A DNA stretch of 64,000 nt from DATCMA01 sp036563645 (GTDB lineage: Bacteria; Actinomycetota; Actinomycetes; Mycobacteriales; Micromonosporaceae). Below, piece after piece: positions 43,231 through 52,184 of the stretch. The translations under genes and the position numbers were made by a program. The notes below the pieces were generated by a model, which was not told where the DNA came from, searched no databases, and was given only the letters and a program-made list of their open reading frames with translations. The stretch lies in assembly GCA_036563645.1 (NCBI GenBank), contig DATCMA010000037.1:1-64000 (forward strand). The letters run 5' to 3'. How positions within the stretch are numbered: the first letter of the stretch is position 1; each line of letters opens with the position of its first letter.

Positions 43231-44817
43231 CTATTGCCCTTCCCGGGCCGGATCGGCGTCCGCCGTCCCCTGCCCGATCGTCGCGAGGAACTGCTCCTTG
43301 AACTTGCCCACCGCCTCGTCGAGCTTGGCGATGATGTCATCGTCCCAGGTCTCGGCGGCAATGGCGTCCAGCGTCGACCGGTAGTTCAGGCGCATGTACT
43401 CCAGGAACTCCCGCTCGAAGCGCCGGATCTGGTCGACGGGGATGTCGTCGAGCTTGCCCTCGGTGCCGGCCCAGATCGCCACGACCTGCTCCTCCGGCGG
43501 CACCGGCGAGTACGCCGGCTGCTTGAGCAGCTCCACCAGGCGCGCACCCCGCTCGAGCTGCTGGCGCGACGCCTTGTCCAGGTCCGACGCGAACGCCGCG
43601 AACGACTCCAGCTCGCGGTACTGCGCCAGGTCCAGACGAAGCCGACCAGCCACCTTCTTCATCGGCTTCTGCTGGGCCGCGCCACCCACGCGCGACACCG
43701 AGATACCGACGTTGATCGCCGGCCGGACGTTCTGGTTGAACAGGTCGGTCTGGAGGAAGATCTGGCCGTCGGTGATGGAGATGACGTTGGTCGGGATGTA
43801 CGCGGAGACGTCACCCGCCTTGGTCTCGACGATCGGCAGACCGGTCAGCGACCCGCCGCCGAGCTCGTCGGAGAGCTTCGCGCACCGCTCCAGCAGGCGC
43901 GAGTGCAGGTAGAAGACGTCACCCGGGTACGCTTCGCGGCCCGGCGGACGCCGCAGCAGCAGGGAGATCGCCCGGTAGGCCTCGGCCTGCTTGGTGAGGT
44001 CGTCGAAGACGATCAGGACGTGCTTGCCGTTGTACATCCAGTGCTGGCCGATCGCCGAGCCAGCGTAGGGGGCGATGTACTTGAAGCCGGCCGGGTCCGA
44101 CGCGGGAGCCGCGACGATGGTCGTGTACTCCATCGCCCCGTGCTCCTCGAGGGTGGCCTTCACCGCGGCGATCGTCGAGGCCTTCTGGCCGACCGCCACG
44201 TAGATACACCGGACCTGCTTCTTCGGATCGCCCGTCTCCCAGTTCTTCCGCTGGTTGATGATCGTGTCGAGGGCGATCGTCGTCTTTCCGGTCTGCCGGT
44301 CACCGATGATCAGCTGCCGCTGCCCACGCCCGATCGGGGTCATCGAGTCGATTGCCTTGATACCCGTGTGCAGCGGCTCGTGGACGCTCTTGCGGGACAC
44401 CACGCTGGGTGCCTGCAGCTCGAGCTCTCGGTAGCCCTCGTGCTTGATCTCCCCGAGGCCGTCCACCGGCTCGCCGACCGCGTTCACCACGCGGCCCAGG
44501 AAGGCGTCACCAACCGGCACCGACAGCACTCGGCCGGTCCGCCTGACGCGCTGCCCCTCTTCGATACCGGAGTAGTCACCCAGGATGACGACGCCGATAT
44601 CCCGAATGTCGAGGTTGAGCGCCACGCCCAGCGTGCCGTTCTCGAACTCGAGCAGCTCGCTCGCCATCGTCGAGGGCAGCCCCTCGACGTGCGCGATACC
44701 ATCGCCGGCTTCGGTAACCGTGCCGACCTCTTCCCGAGACAGCTCCGGCTTGTAGGAGGAGACGTAGCGCTCAAGCGCGCCACGGATTTCGTCTGACGAG
44801 ATGGTCAGCTCGGCCAT
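43231..44817 (-). CDS. atpA: ATP synthase alpha subunit
   Basis: Non-catalytic nucleotide-binding subunit of F1, 528 residues. The P-loop is GDRQTGKTTIALDTI and the PAINVGISVSRVGGAAQ signature is present. ATG 44817 follows GGAAG. The length and C-terminus (ADPAREGQ) suggest only a short extension compared with mycobacterial alpha. Confidence 0.98.
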   Translation of the reverse strand: MAELTISSDEIRGALERYVSSYKPELSREEVGTVTEAGDGIAHVEGLPSTMASELLEFENGTLGVALNLDIRDIGVVILGDYSGIEEGQRVRRTGRVLSVPVGDAFLGRVVNAVGEPVDGLGEIKHEGYRELELQAPSVVSRKSVHEPLHTGIKAIDSMTPIGRGQRQLIIGDRQTGKTTIALDTIINQRKNWETGDPKKQVRCIYVAVGQKASTIAAVKATLEEHGAMEYTTIVAAPASDPAGFKYIAPYAGSAIGQHWMYNGKHVLIVFDDLTKQAEAYRAISLLLRRPPGREAYPGDVFYLHSRLLERCAKLSDELGGGSLTGLPIVETKAGDVSAYIPTNVISITDGQIFLQTDLFNQNVRPAINVGISVSRVGGAAQQKPMKKVAGRLRLDLAQYRELESFAAFASDLDKASRQQLERGARLVELLKQPAYSPVPPEEQVVAIWAGTEGKLDDIPVDQIRRFEREFLEYMRLNYRSTLDAIAAETWDDDIIAKLDEAVGKFKEQFLATIGQGTADADPAREGQ

Positions 44818-44875
44818 CGTCTGTGCTTCCTTTATGTGCTAGTTCCCGGGATGTCCGGGAATGGCGTGGTCAAAA

Positions 44876-45700
44876 TCAGCGCCCGGTGAGCGCCTTGCGA
44901 GTGTCGGTGAGGCGGCGTCGCACCGTCCCGTCGTAGAGGTGCGAGCCGATCAGTACGCTCATGCCCCCGAGGACCGACGGGTCTACCGTGCACTTCACGG
45001 TGACCTCTCGACCGTACATTTCAGCAAGTCGCGCGCACAGTTGGCGCTCTTCGTCCTCGGTGAGGGGGGCAGCCACGGTCACGTGCGCGATCTGCCGATC
45101 CCGCCGCTCCGCGGCGAGTTCGACGAGCCGGCTCAGGCCAGCGCTGACCGCGCGACCGCCGAAGCCCTGCACGGCGAGCTCGGCCAGGCGGATGGTGATG
45201 GCCTTCGCCTTCCCCTCGAGCAATGTGCGCACCAATTCGGTTCGGCGCGCCGGTTCGACCGTGACGTCGCCCAGCGCGATGGCGAGCTCGGGATGCCCGT
45301 CAACGATGTGCCCGAAGCGGAAGAGTTCGTCCTCCACCTCGGCGAGCTCGCCAGCCCGCTCCGCCGCGGCCAACAGGGTCTCCGCCCCGAGCCGCTCCAT
45401 CGCGTCGAGCAGCTCGGAGGGGGATCCCCACCGACCAGCGACGAGCTCCGTGACGAGCTGCTCGGTCGACTCGCTCACCTTTCCGGTGAGCAGACCGCGC
45501 AGCAGCCCGGCCCGCTCCTCACCGGTGCGGGCCGGGTCCACGAGCGCACGCCGCAGCCGTGGCTCGCGGCGGAGCAGATCGGCCACCGCGAGAATCTCGT
45601 CGCCCGTGGCGACCACCGCGGACGCGTCCGCGCCCGCGGCGTACGCCGCGAGACGGTCGAGGACCGCGCGGTACGACTCCCGACTCGTCGCGGACTGCAT
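44876..45700 (-). CDS. atpH: ATP synthase delta subunit
   Basis: Peripheral-stalk subunit linking b to alpha, 274 residues, longer than the E. coli protein (177) but like Streptomyces delta. The C-terminal domain has VAAPLTEDEERQLCARLAEMYGREV and DPSVLGGMSVLIGSHLYDGTVRRRL, the OSCP signature. The extra N-terminal helices (about 1-100) are typical of actinomycetes. Its ATG abuts the atpF stop with one base shared. Confidence 0.94.
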   Translation of the reverse strand: MQSATSRESYRAVLDRLAAYAAGADASAVVATGDEILAVADLLRREPRLRRALVDPARTGEERAGLLRGLLTGKVSESTEQLVTELVAGRWGSPSELLDAMERLGAETLLAAAERAGELAEVEDELFRFGHIVDGHPELAIALGDVTVEPARRTELVRTLLEGKAKAITIRLAELAVQGFGGRAVSAGLSRLVELAAERRDRQIAHVTVAAPLTEDEERQLCARLAEMYGREVTVKCTVDPSVLGGMSVLIGSHLYDGTVRRRLTDTRKALTGR

Positions 45701-46239
45701 CAGCGAGCCCCCGCGCTCTCGAGCTCAGCGAGGAACCGCTCGACAGTCCCCCGGCGACGCGCCTCGTCGGCGAGCGCCTCGCCGACGATTCGGCTCGCCA
45801 GGTCGACCGCGAGTTCACCGACCTCGGCACGCAGCTCCCGGACGATGGTTTCCCGCTCGGCGGCGAGCTGCTCCCTGCCGGCCGCGATGATGCGATCCGC
45901 CTCCTCCCGGGCCTTGGCGAGGATGTCCTGGCGGATCCTCTCCGCGTCCGCGCGAGCGTCGTCTCGGATCCGAGCCGCCTCGGTACGCGCCTCGGCGAGC
46001 TGGGCCTTGTACTGCTCAAGCAGCTTGTTCGCCTCGGCCTGTGCGGCCTCGGCCCGCTTGATACCGCCTTCGATCGCCTCGACGCGCGCCTGATACATCG
46101 CCTCCATACGGGGGAAGACGAACTTGGTCAGGACGAACAAGACCACGCCGAAGGCGACGAGGCCGACGATGATTTCAGCCAACGGCGGAAGCAGGATGTT
46201 GTGCCCCTGCCCGCCCTCCGCGGCTACGTACATGGACAT
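45700..46239 (-). CDS. atpF: ATP synthase b subunit
   Basis: Peripheral-stalk subunit, 179 residues: one N-terminal membrane helix (EIIVGLVAFGVVLFVLTKFVF) and a long charged coiled coil (PRMEAMYQARVEAIEGGIKRAE onward). GAAGGGGAA lies just before the ATG. It anchors delta and the F1 head to Fo. Confidence 0.95.
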   Translation of the reverse strand: MSMYVAAEGGQGHNILLPPLAEIIVGLVAFGVVLFVLTKFVFPRMEAMYQARVEAIEGGIKRAEAAQAEANKLLEQYKAQLAEARTEAARIRDDARADAERIRQDILAKAREEADRIIAAGREQLAAERETIVRELRAEVGELAVDLASRIVGEALADEARRRGTVERFLAELESAGAR

Positions 46240-46293
46240 TTCCCCTTCGCCAGTAACCCGGACCGGGCGTCGAGTCAGGTAGGCGTTCTCGAC

Positions 46294-46515
46294 TTAGCTG
46301 ACCGCGAACGCCAACACCAGGCCGAGCAGGGCGAGCGCCTCGACCACGGCGAAGCCCATGAACATGTAGATACGGGTCAGACCAGCGCTCTCCGGCTGCC
46401 GGGCGGTCGCCTGAATGTACGCGGCGAAGACCAAGCCCACGCCAATACCGGGCCCGAGGGCGGCGATGCCGTAGCCGATGGAGTTCAGGCTGCCGGAAAT
46501 CTCGGCAAGTGCCAT
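46294..46515 (-). CDS. atpE: ATP synthase c subunit
   Basis: Proteolipid forming the rotor ring, 73 residues in two membrane helices. The first helix carries the glycine-rich GPGIGVGLVFAA, the polar loop ATARQPES follows, and the second helix contains the ion-binding carboxylate E59 (FAVVEALALLG). No Na+-type ligand pattern is visible, so it should use protons. A strong AGGAGG site precedes the ATG, fitting the high copy number required. Confidence 0.97.
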   Translation of the reverse strand: MALAEISGSLNSIGYGIAALGPGIGVGLVFAAYIQATARQPESAGLTRIYMFMGFAVVEALALLGLVLAFAVS

Positions 46516-46596
46516 GATCGTTTTCCTCCTGCGACAAACGCGTGTCCGTCACGCGCACGTTTGGGGTGATGTTCAGTTGTGAAACGGCCGGAGCAA

Positions 46597-47397
46597 TCAG
46601 TGCTCTTCGGCGAGAGAGCCCTGCACGTAGGTAGCGGTCAGCAGGGTGAAGACATAGGCCTGAAGGATCAGGATGCCCAGCTCAAAGAGGGTCATCAGGA
46701 TCGCCATGCCCCAGCTCAGCAGCGACACCGGCTTGAGGAACAGCGACTGAGCCTGGAACAGCGCGACGCCGCCGAGCGTGAAGACCAGCAGGATCATGTG
46801 GCCGGCGAACATGTTGGCGAAGAGCCGGACCGCCAGGGTCACGGGGCGCAGCAGCAGGTTCGAGACGAACTCAATCGGCACCAGGATGGGCTGGACGTAC
46901 AGCGGCGCGCCGGGCACCCAGCAGCTGTGCTTGATGTACCCGAAGAAGCCGTGCTTGCGGATTCCGACCGCGTTGTACACCAGCCACGCGCCGACCGCCA
47001 ACACGATCGGGAAGGCGATGTGCGAGTTCGGGGAAATCTGCGCGAACGGGAAGATTCCCCAGAAATTGTTGAGAAGGATGAAGACGAAGAGGGTCGCGAG
47101 GTACGGCGCGAACCGCACACCCTCGGGGCCGATGATGTCGCGGGCGATGCCGTCGCGCACCAGCCCGTAAATCGACTCGGCGATCCACTGCTTCCGCGTC
47201 GGGACGAGCTGCGGATTGCGGTAGGCGACGAGGAAGAAAATCAGGATGACCGCGACGGCGATCCAGACCAGCAGCGTGATCTTGGTGAAGGCCGCGGCCC
47301 AGGGAGTTCCTTCAAGACCGGAGAACAGGCTGGGAAATTCGAAGCTCTCTACACCAGGCGGAAAGTCCGCAGCGAGAACAGTCGTCACCTCAGACAA
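46597..47397 (-). CDS. atpB: ATP synthase a subunit
   Basis: Stator membrane subunit with the proton half-channels, 266 residues and five to six helices. The essential arginine is in PVTLAVRLFANMFAGHM. The TTG start at 47397 is supported by GGAGG seven bases upstream and is unusual for a core gene. The N-terminal extension carries a hydrophilic segment (FPPGVESFEFPSLFSG) outside the membrane. Confidence 0.96.
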   Translation of the reverse strand: MSEVTTVLAADFPPGVESFEFPSLFSGLEGTPWAAAFTKITLLVWIAVAVILIFFLVAYRNPQLVPTRKQWIAESIYGLVRDGIARDIIGPEGVRFAPYLATLFVFILLNNFWGIFPFAQISPNSHIAFPIVLAVGAWLVYNAVGIRKHGFFGYIKHSCWVPGAPLYVQPILVPIEFVSNLLLRPVTLAVRLFANMFAGHMILLVFTLGGVALFQAQSLFLKPVSLLSWGMAILMTLFELGILILQAYVFTLLTATYVQGSLAEEH

Positions 47398-47427
47398 CTC
47401 GCATCCTCCGTCGGTAGGGCTGCTCGG

Positions 47428-47667
47428 TCATGCGCCCAGCCTCTTCACGGTCAAATACACTCCGGCCGCCGCGCCGCCAATCAATCCGATCAGCAGCCCG
47501 ACGTTCGGTAAGCCCAGCCAACGGTCGACCAACCACCCCAGCCCGCCCCAGACCGCCATCCCGGCGAGCAGGTACCCGAGAGCGGCCCAACCCGCGTCCG
47601 CTCCGCTCCGGCTCGGTGGCTTCTCACCGGGCCGCCGAGGTGGCGTGGAGGATTGGTCATCGGCCAT
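47428..47667 (-). CDS. AtpZ/AtpI-family accessory protein
   Basis: A 79-residue protein: a hydrophilic Pro/Arg-rich N-terminus then two membrane helices (ALGYLLAGMAVWGGLGWLVD and VGLLIGLIGGAAAGVYLTVK). The GWLVDRWLG-x-G pattern is that of the AtpZ family encoded ahead of atp operons, implicated in c-ring assembly or Mg/Ca transport. It sits 30 bases upstream of atpB. Confidence 0.85.
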   Translation of the reverse strand: MADDQSSTPPRRPGEKPPSRSGADAGWAALGYLLAGMAVWGGLGWLVDRWLGLPNVGLLIGLIGGAAAGVYLTVKRLGA

Positions 47668-47819
47668 GACGGGCCGAACGATATCAGCCGCACAAACAGC
47701 GCTGCGGAAGACCCCCCACAGAACTCGTCACCTGGGCCTATCGGGGTGACCGGCACCGTCCGTCGCGACCCGGTGTCGAGTCCATCCAACCAGACAAAAA
47801 GGACTAACTCTCCCGCGCG

Positions 47820-48221
47820 TCAGCGCTGCTCCAGCTCGACGTACGGGATCTTGGCCGTCGCGGTCCACCACACCTGTGCCGTGACCCATGCCACAGTGCC
47901 CGCCATGATGCCCACCGCCATCATCCGGGCACCCGGCCAGTCCGCGCTCGCGATCGCGAAGACCACGACGCCGAAGAGCGCGAACTTGAGGACGTAGGTC
48001 ACCAAGCCGACGGTCAGCACGAGCTTGGGGTGCACCGCATCGGCCCACGCCAGCACCAGGCTGGAGAGCAGGTAGCTCACCGCGACCAGCCCCACACCAG
48101 CCGCCGCGCCGGCCGCCCCCGAGCCGCCATCCACCCACCAACCGGCAGCGGCGACGAGGACCATCAGCGTGGTCGTCACCAGCAGCGGCACCGGCACATG
48201 CCGCAGACGTGCGCGGATCAT
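47820..48221 (-). CDS. AtpI-like ATP synthase accessory membrane protein
   Basis: A 133-residue protein with four membrane helices (LLVTTTLMVLVAAAGWWVD, GAAAGVGLVAVSYLLSSLV, LVLTVGLVTYVLKFALFGVVVFA, MAVGIMAGTVAWVTAQV). It heads the ATP synthase operon, as actinomycete AtpI does, and probably helps c-ring assembly. ATG 48221 with GAGG five bases upstream is preferred over the frame extending to 48437. Confidence 0.82.
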   Translation of the reverse strand: MIRARLRHVPVPLLVTTTLMVLVAAAGWWVDGGSGAAGAAAGVGLVAVSYLLSSLVLAWADAVHPKLVLTVGLVTYVLKFALFGVVVFAIASADWPGARMMAVGIMAGTVAWVTAQVWWTATAKIPYVELEQR

Positions 48222-48330
48222 CGCGGCCTCATGAGGAACGTCATCACCATCCGAGTCTAGGAGTCCCGCGCGGAGCGACTCCGCCGACCGGGCACCGATC
48301 ACCGACGGTGTCCGCCACCCGGCGTCGCGC

Positions 48331-48939
48331 CTACGGCAGCAGGAGCGTGGCGAGCGGGACGAGCGTCTCCTCAATCTCGTCCGCGACCCGGCTGAACACC
48401 CGATCCCCACGCCCCCACGGGTCGTCCAGGTCGTCACCGGGCAACGGGTCGCTTCCGCCGCGCGCGGCGTTCACCTGCGCCACCACCGCCACCCCACGGC
48501 GGTAGACCCCCTCGGGGGTGAGGTCAGCCGGGGGCAACGCCGCGGCGTCCACCTTGGCGAGCAATCGCCCGAACTGGCCGAGGACGAAGGTGCGGTCCGC
48601 GGCGTCGGGCCGCATCTCGAGGACGTACTCCCACTGCTCGCCGGTGGCGGTCAGCACGAGGTCCGTCGCGTCGATGTGCTCCGGGCGCAGCTTGCGCGCC
48701 ACGAACCCGGTCGGATCGCCGCCCCGCGCGCGCACCTGCCGGGCGGCTTGCGGGTCCATCCCCTCCCCCACGTGCCACCCGCCGGTCCCGGCGCTGTGGC
48801 TGTGGACGAGCTCTTCCGCGCGCACCTCAGTCGGCACCTGGGCGAGCCGCTCGCGCACCGCACGGACGAGCAGGCGCTCCGCCATGGGGGAGCGACAGAT
48901 GTTGCCCATGCAGACGTGCAAAACCGAGAAAGGAGGCAC
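48331..48939 (-). CDS. Low-molecular-weight protein-tyrosine phosphatase
   Basis: A 202-residue phosphatase. The P-loop CMGNICRS (C10 to R16) at the N-terminus and a DDPWGRGD acid near residue 175 are the catalytic set. A longer middle section than in the usual 150-residue enzymes is seen. It starts one base after the tsaC stop. In capsule systems such enzymes reverse BY-kinase phosphorylation, but here it sits in a housekeeping context and the local Wzz kinase domain looks inactive. Confidence 0.88.
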   Translation of the reverse strand: MPPFSVLHVCMGNICRSPMAERLLVRAVRERLAQVPTEVRAEELVHSHSAGTGGWHVGEGMDPQAARQVRARGGDPTGFVARKLRPEHIDATDLVLTATGEQWEYVLEMRPDAADRTFVLGQFGRLLAKVDAAALPPADLTPEGVYRRGVAVVAQVNAARGGSDPLPGDDLDDPWGRGDRVFSRVADEIEETLVPLATLLLP

Positions 48940-49602
48940 TCAGGACACCGCCTCGATGTCGGGAACCACCTCACGAAGCTTCTCCAGCGGGATCGCCCCG
49001 GCCCGGAGCACCCGCGGAGGAGTCGTCGTGAGATCGACGATAGTGCTCGGCACCGGATCGGGACAGGGACCCGCCTCCAGGTACGTGTGGACCACGTACC
49101 CAAGCTGATCGAACGCTTCCTTCGCGGTGACCGCAGCCGGTTGACCGGTCTTATTGGCCGAGGAGACCGCCATCGGCCCAGTCTCCTGCAACACCTCCAG
49201 CGCCACCGGATGCAACGGCATACGCACCGCGACAGTGCCTCCGGTGTCGCCCAAGTCCCAGGTCAAGCTCGGTGCGTGCTCCACGACGATCGTCAACGCC
49301 CCAGGCCAGAACGCGTCGACGAGGTCCCGCGCGGCCTGCGGCAGGGAGAGGACCAATCCGTCGAGGGTGCGTCGGGAGCCGACCAGCACGGGCGGGGGCA
49401 TACTCCGCCCGCGCCCCTTCGCGTTGAGGAGGGCGGTCACCGCGGACGGGCTGAACGCGTCAGCGCCCAAGCCGTAGACGGTGTCCGTGGGCAAGACCAC
49501 CAACTGGCCGTTCTTCACCGCCTCAATCGCCGCGGCGATGCCCCGCTCGCGCTCGGCCGCCAGACGGCAGTCGTAGAGCATCACGGTGTGCCAGTCTGCC
49601 AC
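48940..49602 (-). CDS. tsaC: Threonylcarbamoyl-AMP synthase (Sua5/YciO/YrdC)
   Basis: Makes threonylcarbamoyl-AMP for the t6A37 modification of ANN-decoding tRNAs. The 220-residue protein has the YrdC fold with LVVLPTDTVYGLGADAFS, the KGRGRSMPPPVLV segment (family KxRxxxxP) and SSANKTGQPAAVTA. It lies between prmC and the phosphatase gene, a common actinomycete order. GTG 49602 is used; ATG 49581 is an alternative. Confidence 0.93.
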   Translation of the reverse strand: MADWHTVMLYDCRLAAERERGIAAAIEAVKNGQLVVLPTDTVYGLGADAFSPSAVTALLNAKGRGRSMPPPVLVGSRRTLDGLVLSLPQAARDLVDAFWPGALTIVVEHAPSLTWDLGDTGGTVAVRMPLHPVALEVLQETGPMAVSSANKTGQPAAVTAKEAFDQLGYVVHTYLEAGPCPDPVPSTIVDLTTTPPRVLRAGAIPLEKLREVVPDIEAVS

Positions 49603-49620
49603 GGCGCGCGCCGCGCGCTC

Positions 49621-50484
49621 TTACCGGCGTCGGGCTGTCGCGAACCGGGGACGCCCCGCGAGATCCCGATGCGCGGTCACCTCGCCGAACCGGCCGTCCG
49701 CGGCGAACAGCTCGGGCACCGTCACCGCGTGCGTCTCGTCATGTTCGATGCCGACCACGCCGCCTGGGCGGAGGAGCACCGCAGCACGGGCGATCACCGG
49801 CCGGATGACCGCTAGCCCGTCCGGGCCCGCGAAGACCGCCTGCGCCGGGTCGTAGTCGGCTACCTCGGGTGGTACGGGGGTCCCCTCCGGCACGTACGGC
49901 GGATTGCACAGCAGCACGTCCACGGTGCCGGCCAGATCGGACAGCGCCTGCGGGTCGGTGACGTCGGCGGCCACCACCTCGATCGGCCGATCCCCCGCCG
50001 CGGCGCGGGCCTCGGCGTTGCGGCGCAGCCAGCGCAGCGCGTCCTCCGCCACCTCGACGGCGATCACCCGAGCCGATGGCACCTCGTGGGCGACCGCCAG
50101 GGCGATGGCGCCGCTGCCCGCGCACAGGTCCACCACGGTCGGCTCCGCCAGCGCGCGCGCCTGCTCGATGCCCCACCCGGCGAGGAGCTCCGTCTCGGGG
50201 CGGGGAACGAACACCCCGGGGCCGACTGCGAGGTCGAGATAGCGGAACGCCGCGCTGCCCGTCAGGTGCTGCACCGGTTCCCGCGCGGCTCGCCGCGCCA
50301 CGAGCGCCACGAAGCGCGCGTGCGCCTCAGGAGGAAACTCATCGATCAGCGCGAGCCGCCCCCGCGGCACCCCCAAGACCGCCGCGGCGAGGAGCTCCGC
50401 GTCGACCCGCGGCGAGGGGACACCCGCCTTCGCCAGCACCGCGGTCGCCGCGGCGAGCGCTGCCGCCGGACTGCGGGCGGTCAC
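49621..50484 (-). CDS. prmC: Peptide chain release factor N5-glutamine methyltransferase
   Basis: Methylates the GGQ glutamine of release factors, its client RF1 being encoded directly upstream. A 287-residue class I methyltransferase: helical N-terminal domain, SAM site VVDLCAGSGAIALAVAHE, and the NPPYVP motif that binds glutamine. The GTG start overlaps the prfA stop. Confidence 0.95.
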   Translation of the reverse strand: MTARSPAAALAAATAVLAKAGVPSPRVDAELLAAAVLGVPRGRLALIDEFPPEAHARFVALVARRAAREPVQHLTGSAAFRYLDLAVGPGVFVPRPETELLAGWGIEQARALAEPTVVDLCAGSGAIALAVAHEVPSARVIAVEVAEDALRWLRRNAEARAAAGDRPIEVVAADVTDPQALSDLAGTVDVLLCNPPYVPEGTPVPPEVADYDPAQAVFAGPDGLAVIRPVIARAAVLLRPGGVVGIEHDETHAVTVPELFAADGRFGEVTAHRDLAGRPRFATARRR

Positions 50485-51569
50485 CGCCGGGCCAGGGCGC
50501 CGTCGCCGGCGATACGGGCGGCGCGATCCGCCTCCGCCAACGCGTCGAGGACCCCGTCCAACTCCCCGGCGAGCACCACGTCGAGGTTGTAGGCGGTGTA
50601 GCCGATGCGGTGGTCGGTGATCCGGTTCTGGGGGAAGTTGTACGTGCGGATCCGCTCGGAGCGGTCGACCGTGCGCACCTGCGCCTTACGGGCGTCCGCC
50701 GCGGCGGCGTCAGCCTGCTCCCGCGCCAAGGCGAGAAGCCGGGCGCGCAGGATGCGCATCGCCTGCTCGCGGTTCTGGAGCTGGCTCTTCTCGTTCTGGC
50801 ACGACACGACGATCCCGGTCGGCAGGTGGGTGATCCGCACCGCGGAGTCGGTGGTGTTCACCGACTGCCCACCCGGACCGGACGAGCGGAAGACGTCGAT
50901 CCGCAGGTCGTTGGGGTCGATGGTCACCTCGACCTCCTCTGCCTCGGGGAGGACGAGGACCCCAACCGCGCTGGTGTGGATCCGGCCTTGGGATTCGGTG
51001 ACGGGCACACGCTGCACGCGGTGCACGCCCCCTTCCCACTTCAGGCGGGACCACACGCCGTTGCCGCCTTCCGGTATGCCCTTCGACTTCACCGCCAGGG
51101 ACACGTCTTTGACACCGCCGAGATCGGAGTACTGGACGTCGATGATCTCGGTGACCCACCCGCGGCGTTCGGCGTACCGCAGGTACATCCGCAGCAGGTC
51201 CCCCGCGAAGAGCGCCGACTCCTCGCCCCCTTCACCCGCCTTGATCTCCAAGATCACGTCCTTGGCGTCGTGGGGGTCCCGGGGCATCAACAACTCGGCG
51301 AGCCGCCGCTCGAGTTCGGGCACCACCGCGGCGAGCGCCTCGGCCTCGTCGGCGAACGACGGGTCCTCCCGGGCGAGCTCGCGCGCGGCGGCCAGGTCCG
51401 CGCGCGCCTGCTCGAGCTCGTCCGCGACCTTGCGGACGGGGGCCAGTTCGGCGAACCGTCGCCCGACGCGGCGCGCGGTGGCCGGATCGGCGTGGATCGA
51501 CGGATCCGACAGCTGCTTCTCCAGCTCCGCGTATTCGTTGAGGAGCGCGGCGAGACGTTCACTGCTCAT
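50481..51569 (-). CDS. prfA: Peptide chain release factor 1
   Basis: Recognises UAA and UAG and triggers peptide release, 362 residues. The GGQ motif is in RSSGPGGQSVNTTDSAVRI; the KAGEGGEESALFAGDL segment and domain 2 are typical. ATG 51569 has GGGGAG seven bases upstream. It is in an operon with prmC, downstream of rpmE. Confidence 0.97.
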   Translation of the reverse strand: MSSERLAALLNEYAELEKQLSDPSIHADPATARRVGRRFAELAPVRKVADELEQARADLAAARELAREDPSFADEAEALAAVVPELERRLAELLMPRDPHDAKDVILEIKAGEGGEESALFAGDLLRMYLRYAERRGWVTEIIDVQYSDLGGVKDVSLAVKSKGIPEGGNGVWSRLKWEGGVHRVQRVPVTESQGRIHTSAVGVLVLPEAEEVEVTIDPNDLRIDVFRSSGPGGQSVNTTDSAVRITHLPTGIVVSCQNEKSQLQNREQAMRILRARLLALAREQADAAAADARKAQVRTVDRSERIRTYNFPQNRITDHRIGYTAYNLDVVLAGELDGVLDALAEADRAARIAGDGALARR

Positions 51570-51683
51570 GCTCGTACTCCCCTCATCGCCACGGGCCGAA
51601 CCTCAACCGCGGAGCGTCGCACGAGTAGCACACCGTCGACGACAACCGGCGAACGTCGATACACGACGGGACTGGACACGCCA

Positions 51684-51727
51684 ACGGCGCCCGTCCGCCA
51701 CCGCGGTGCCAGCTGGACGGGCGCCGT
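51684..51727 (-). terminator. Hairpin between rpmE and prfA
   Basis: Perfect 13-base arms ACGGCGCCCGTCC and GGACGGGCGCCGT, with a palindrome CACCGCGGTG in the 18-base loop, 8 bases after the rpmE stop. It probably terminates or attenuates rpmE transcripts before prfA. Confidence 0.6.
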
Positions 51728-51735
51728 CGCAGAAG

Positions 51736-51966
51736 CTACTTGGTCTTCTTGCTCTTGGCTTGGACCTTGGCGTACTTCTGCTGGAACTTCGCGACGCGCC
51801 CACCGGTGTCGAGCACACGCTGCTTGCCGGTGTAGAACGGGTGGCACTCGCTGCACGTCTCGGCGTGAATCTGACCGTTCTTCGCCGTACTGCGGGTCAC
51901 GAACTGAGCACCGCACGAGCAGGTGACCTGAGTCACCACGTACTCGGGGTGGATATTCGGCTTCAT
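51736..51966 (-). CDS. rpmE: 50S ribosomal protein L31, zinc-binding type
   Basis: A 76-residue ribosomal protein. CSCG (residues 18-21) and CSECH supply the zinc ligands of the C+ form, and HPFYTGKQRVLDTGGRVAKF is the L31 signature. The C-terminus is a basic KVQAKSKKTK tail. ATG follows a purine-rich GAGG site. Confidence 0.97.
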   Translation of the reverse strand: MKPNIHPEYVVTQVTCSCGAQFVTRSTAKNGQIHAETCSECHPFYTGKQRVLDTGGRVAKFQQKYAKVQAKSKKTK

Positions 51967-52184
51967 CGTCGCCTCGGTCCTTTCCTTGTGGTCGCCGGGT
52001 CGCCAGCCTCGCCAACCCCACGCGAGCGCGGCGTGAACCGGAACCCTGGGCGGTTGACCAGTGTGCCATGGCGGTCACCACGCGTGCCACGCGGGTGACC
52101 TCGACGGCGCGGCGCGGGACATGCCCGGGGACAAGCGCCCCCGCGCGCCCGCCCGAGCACGTACGGTGAGACGGGGTGTAACGG

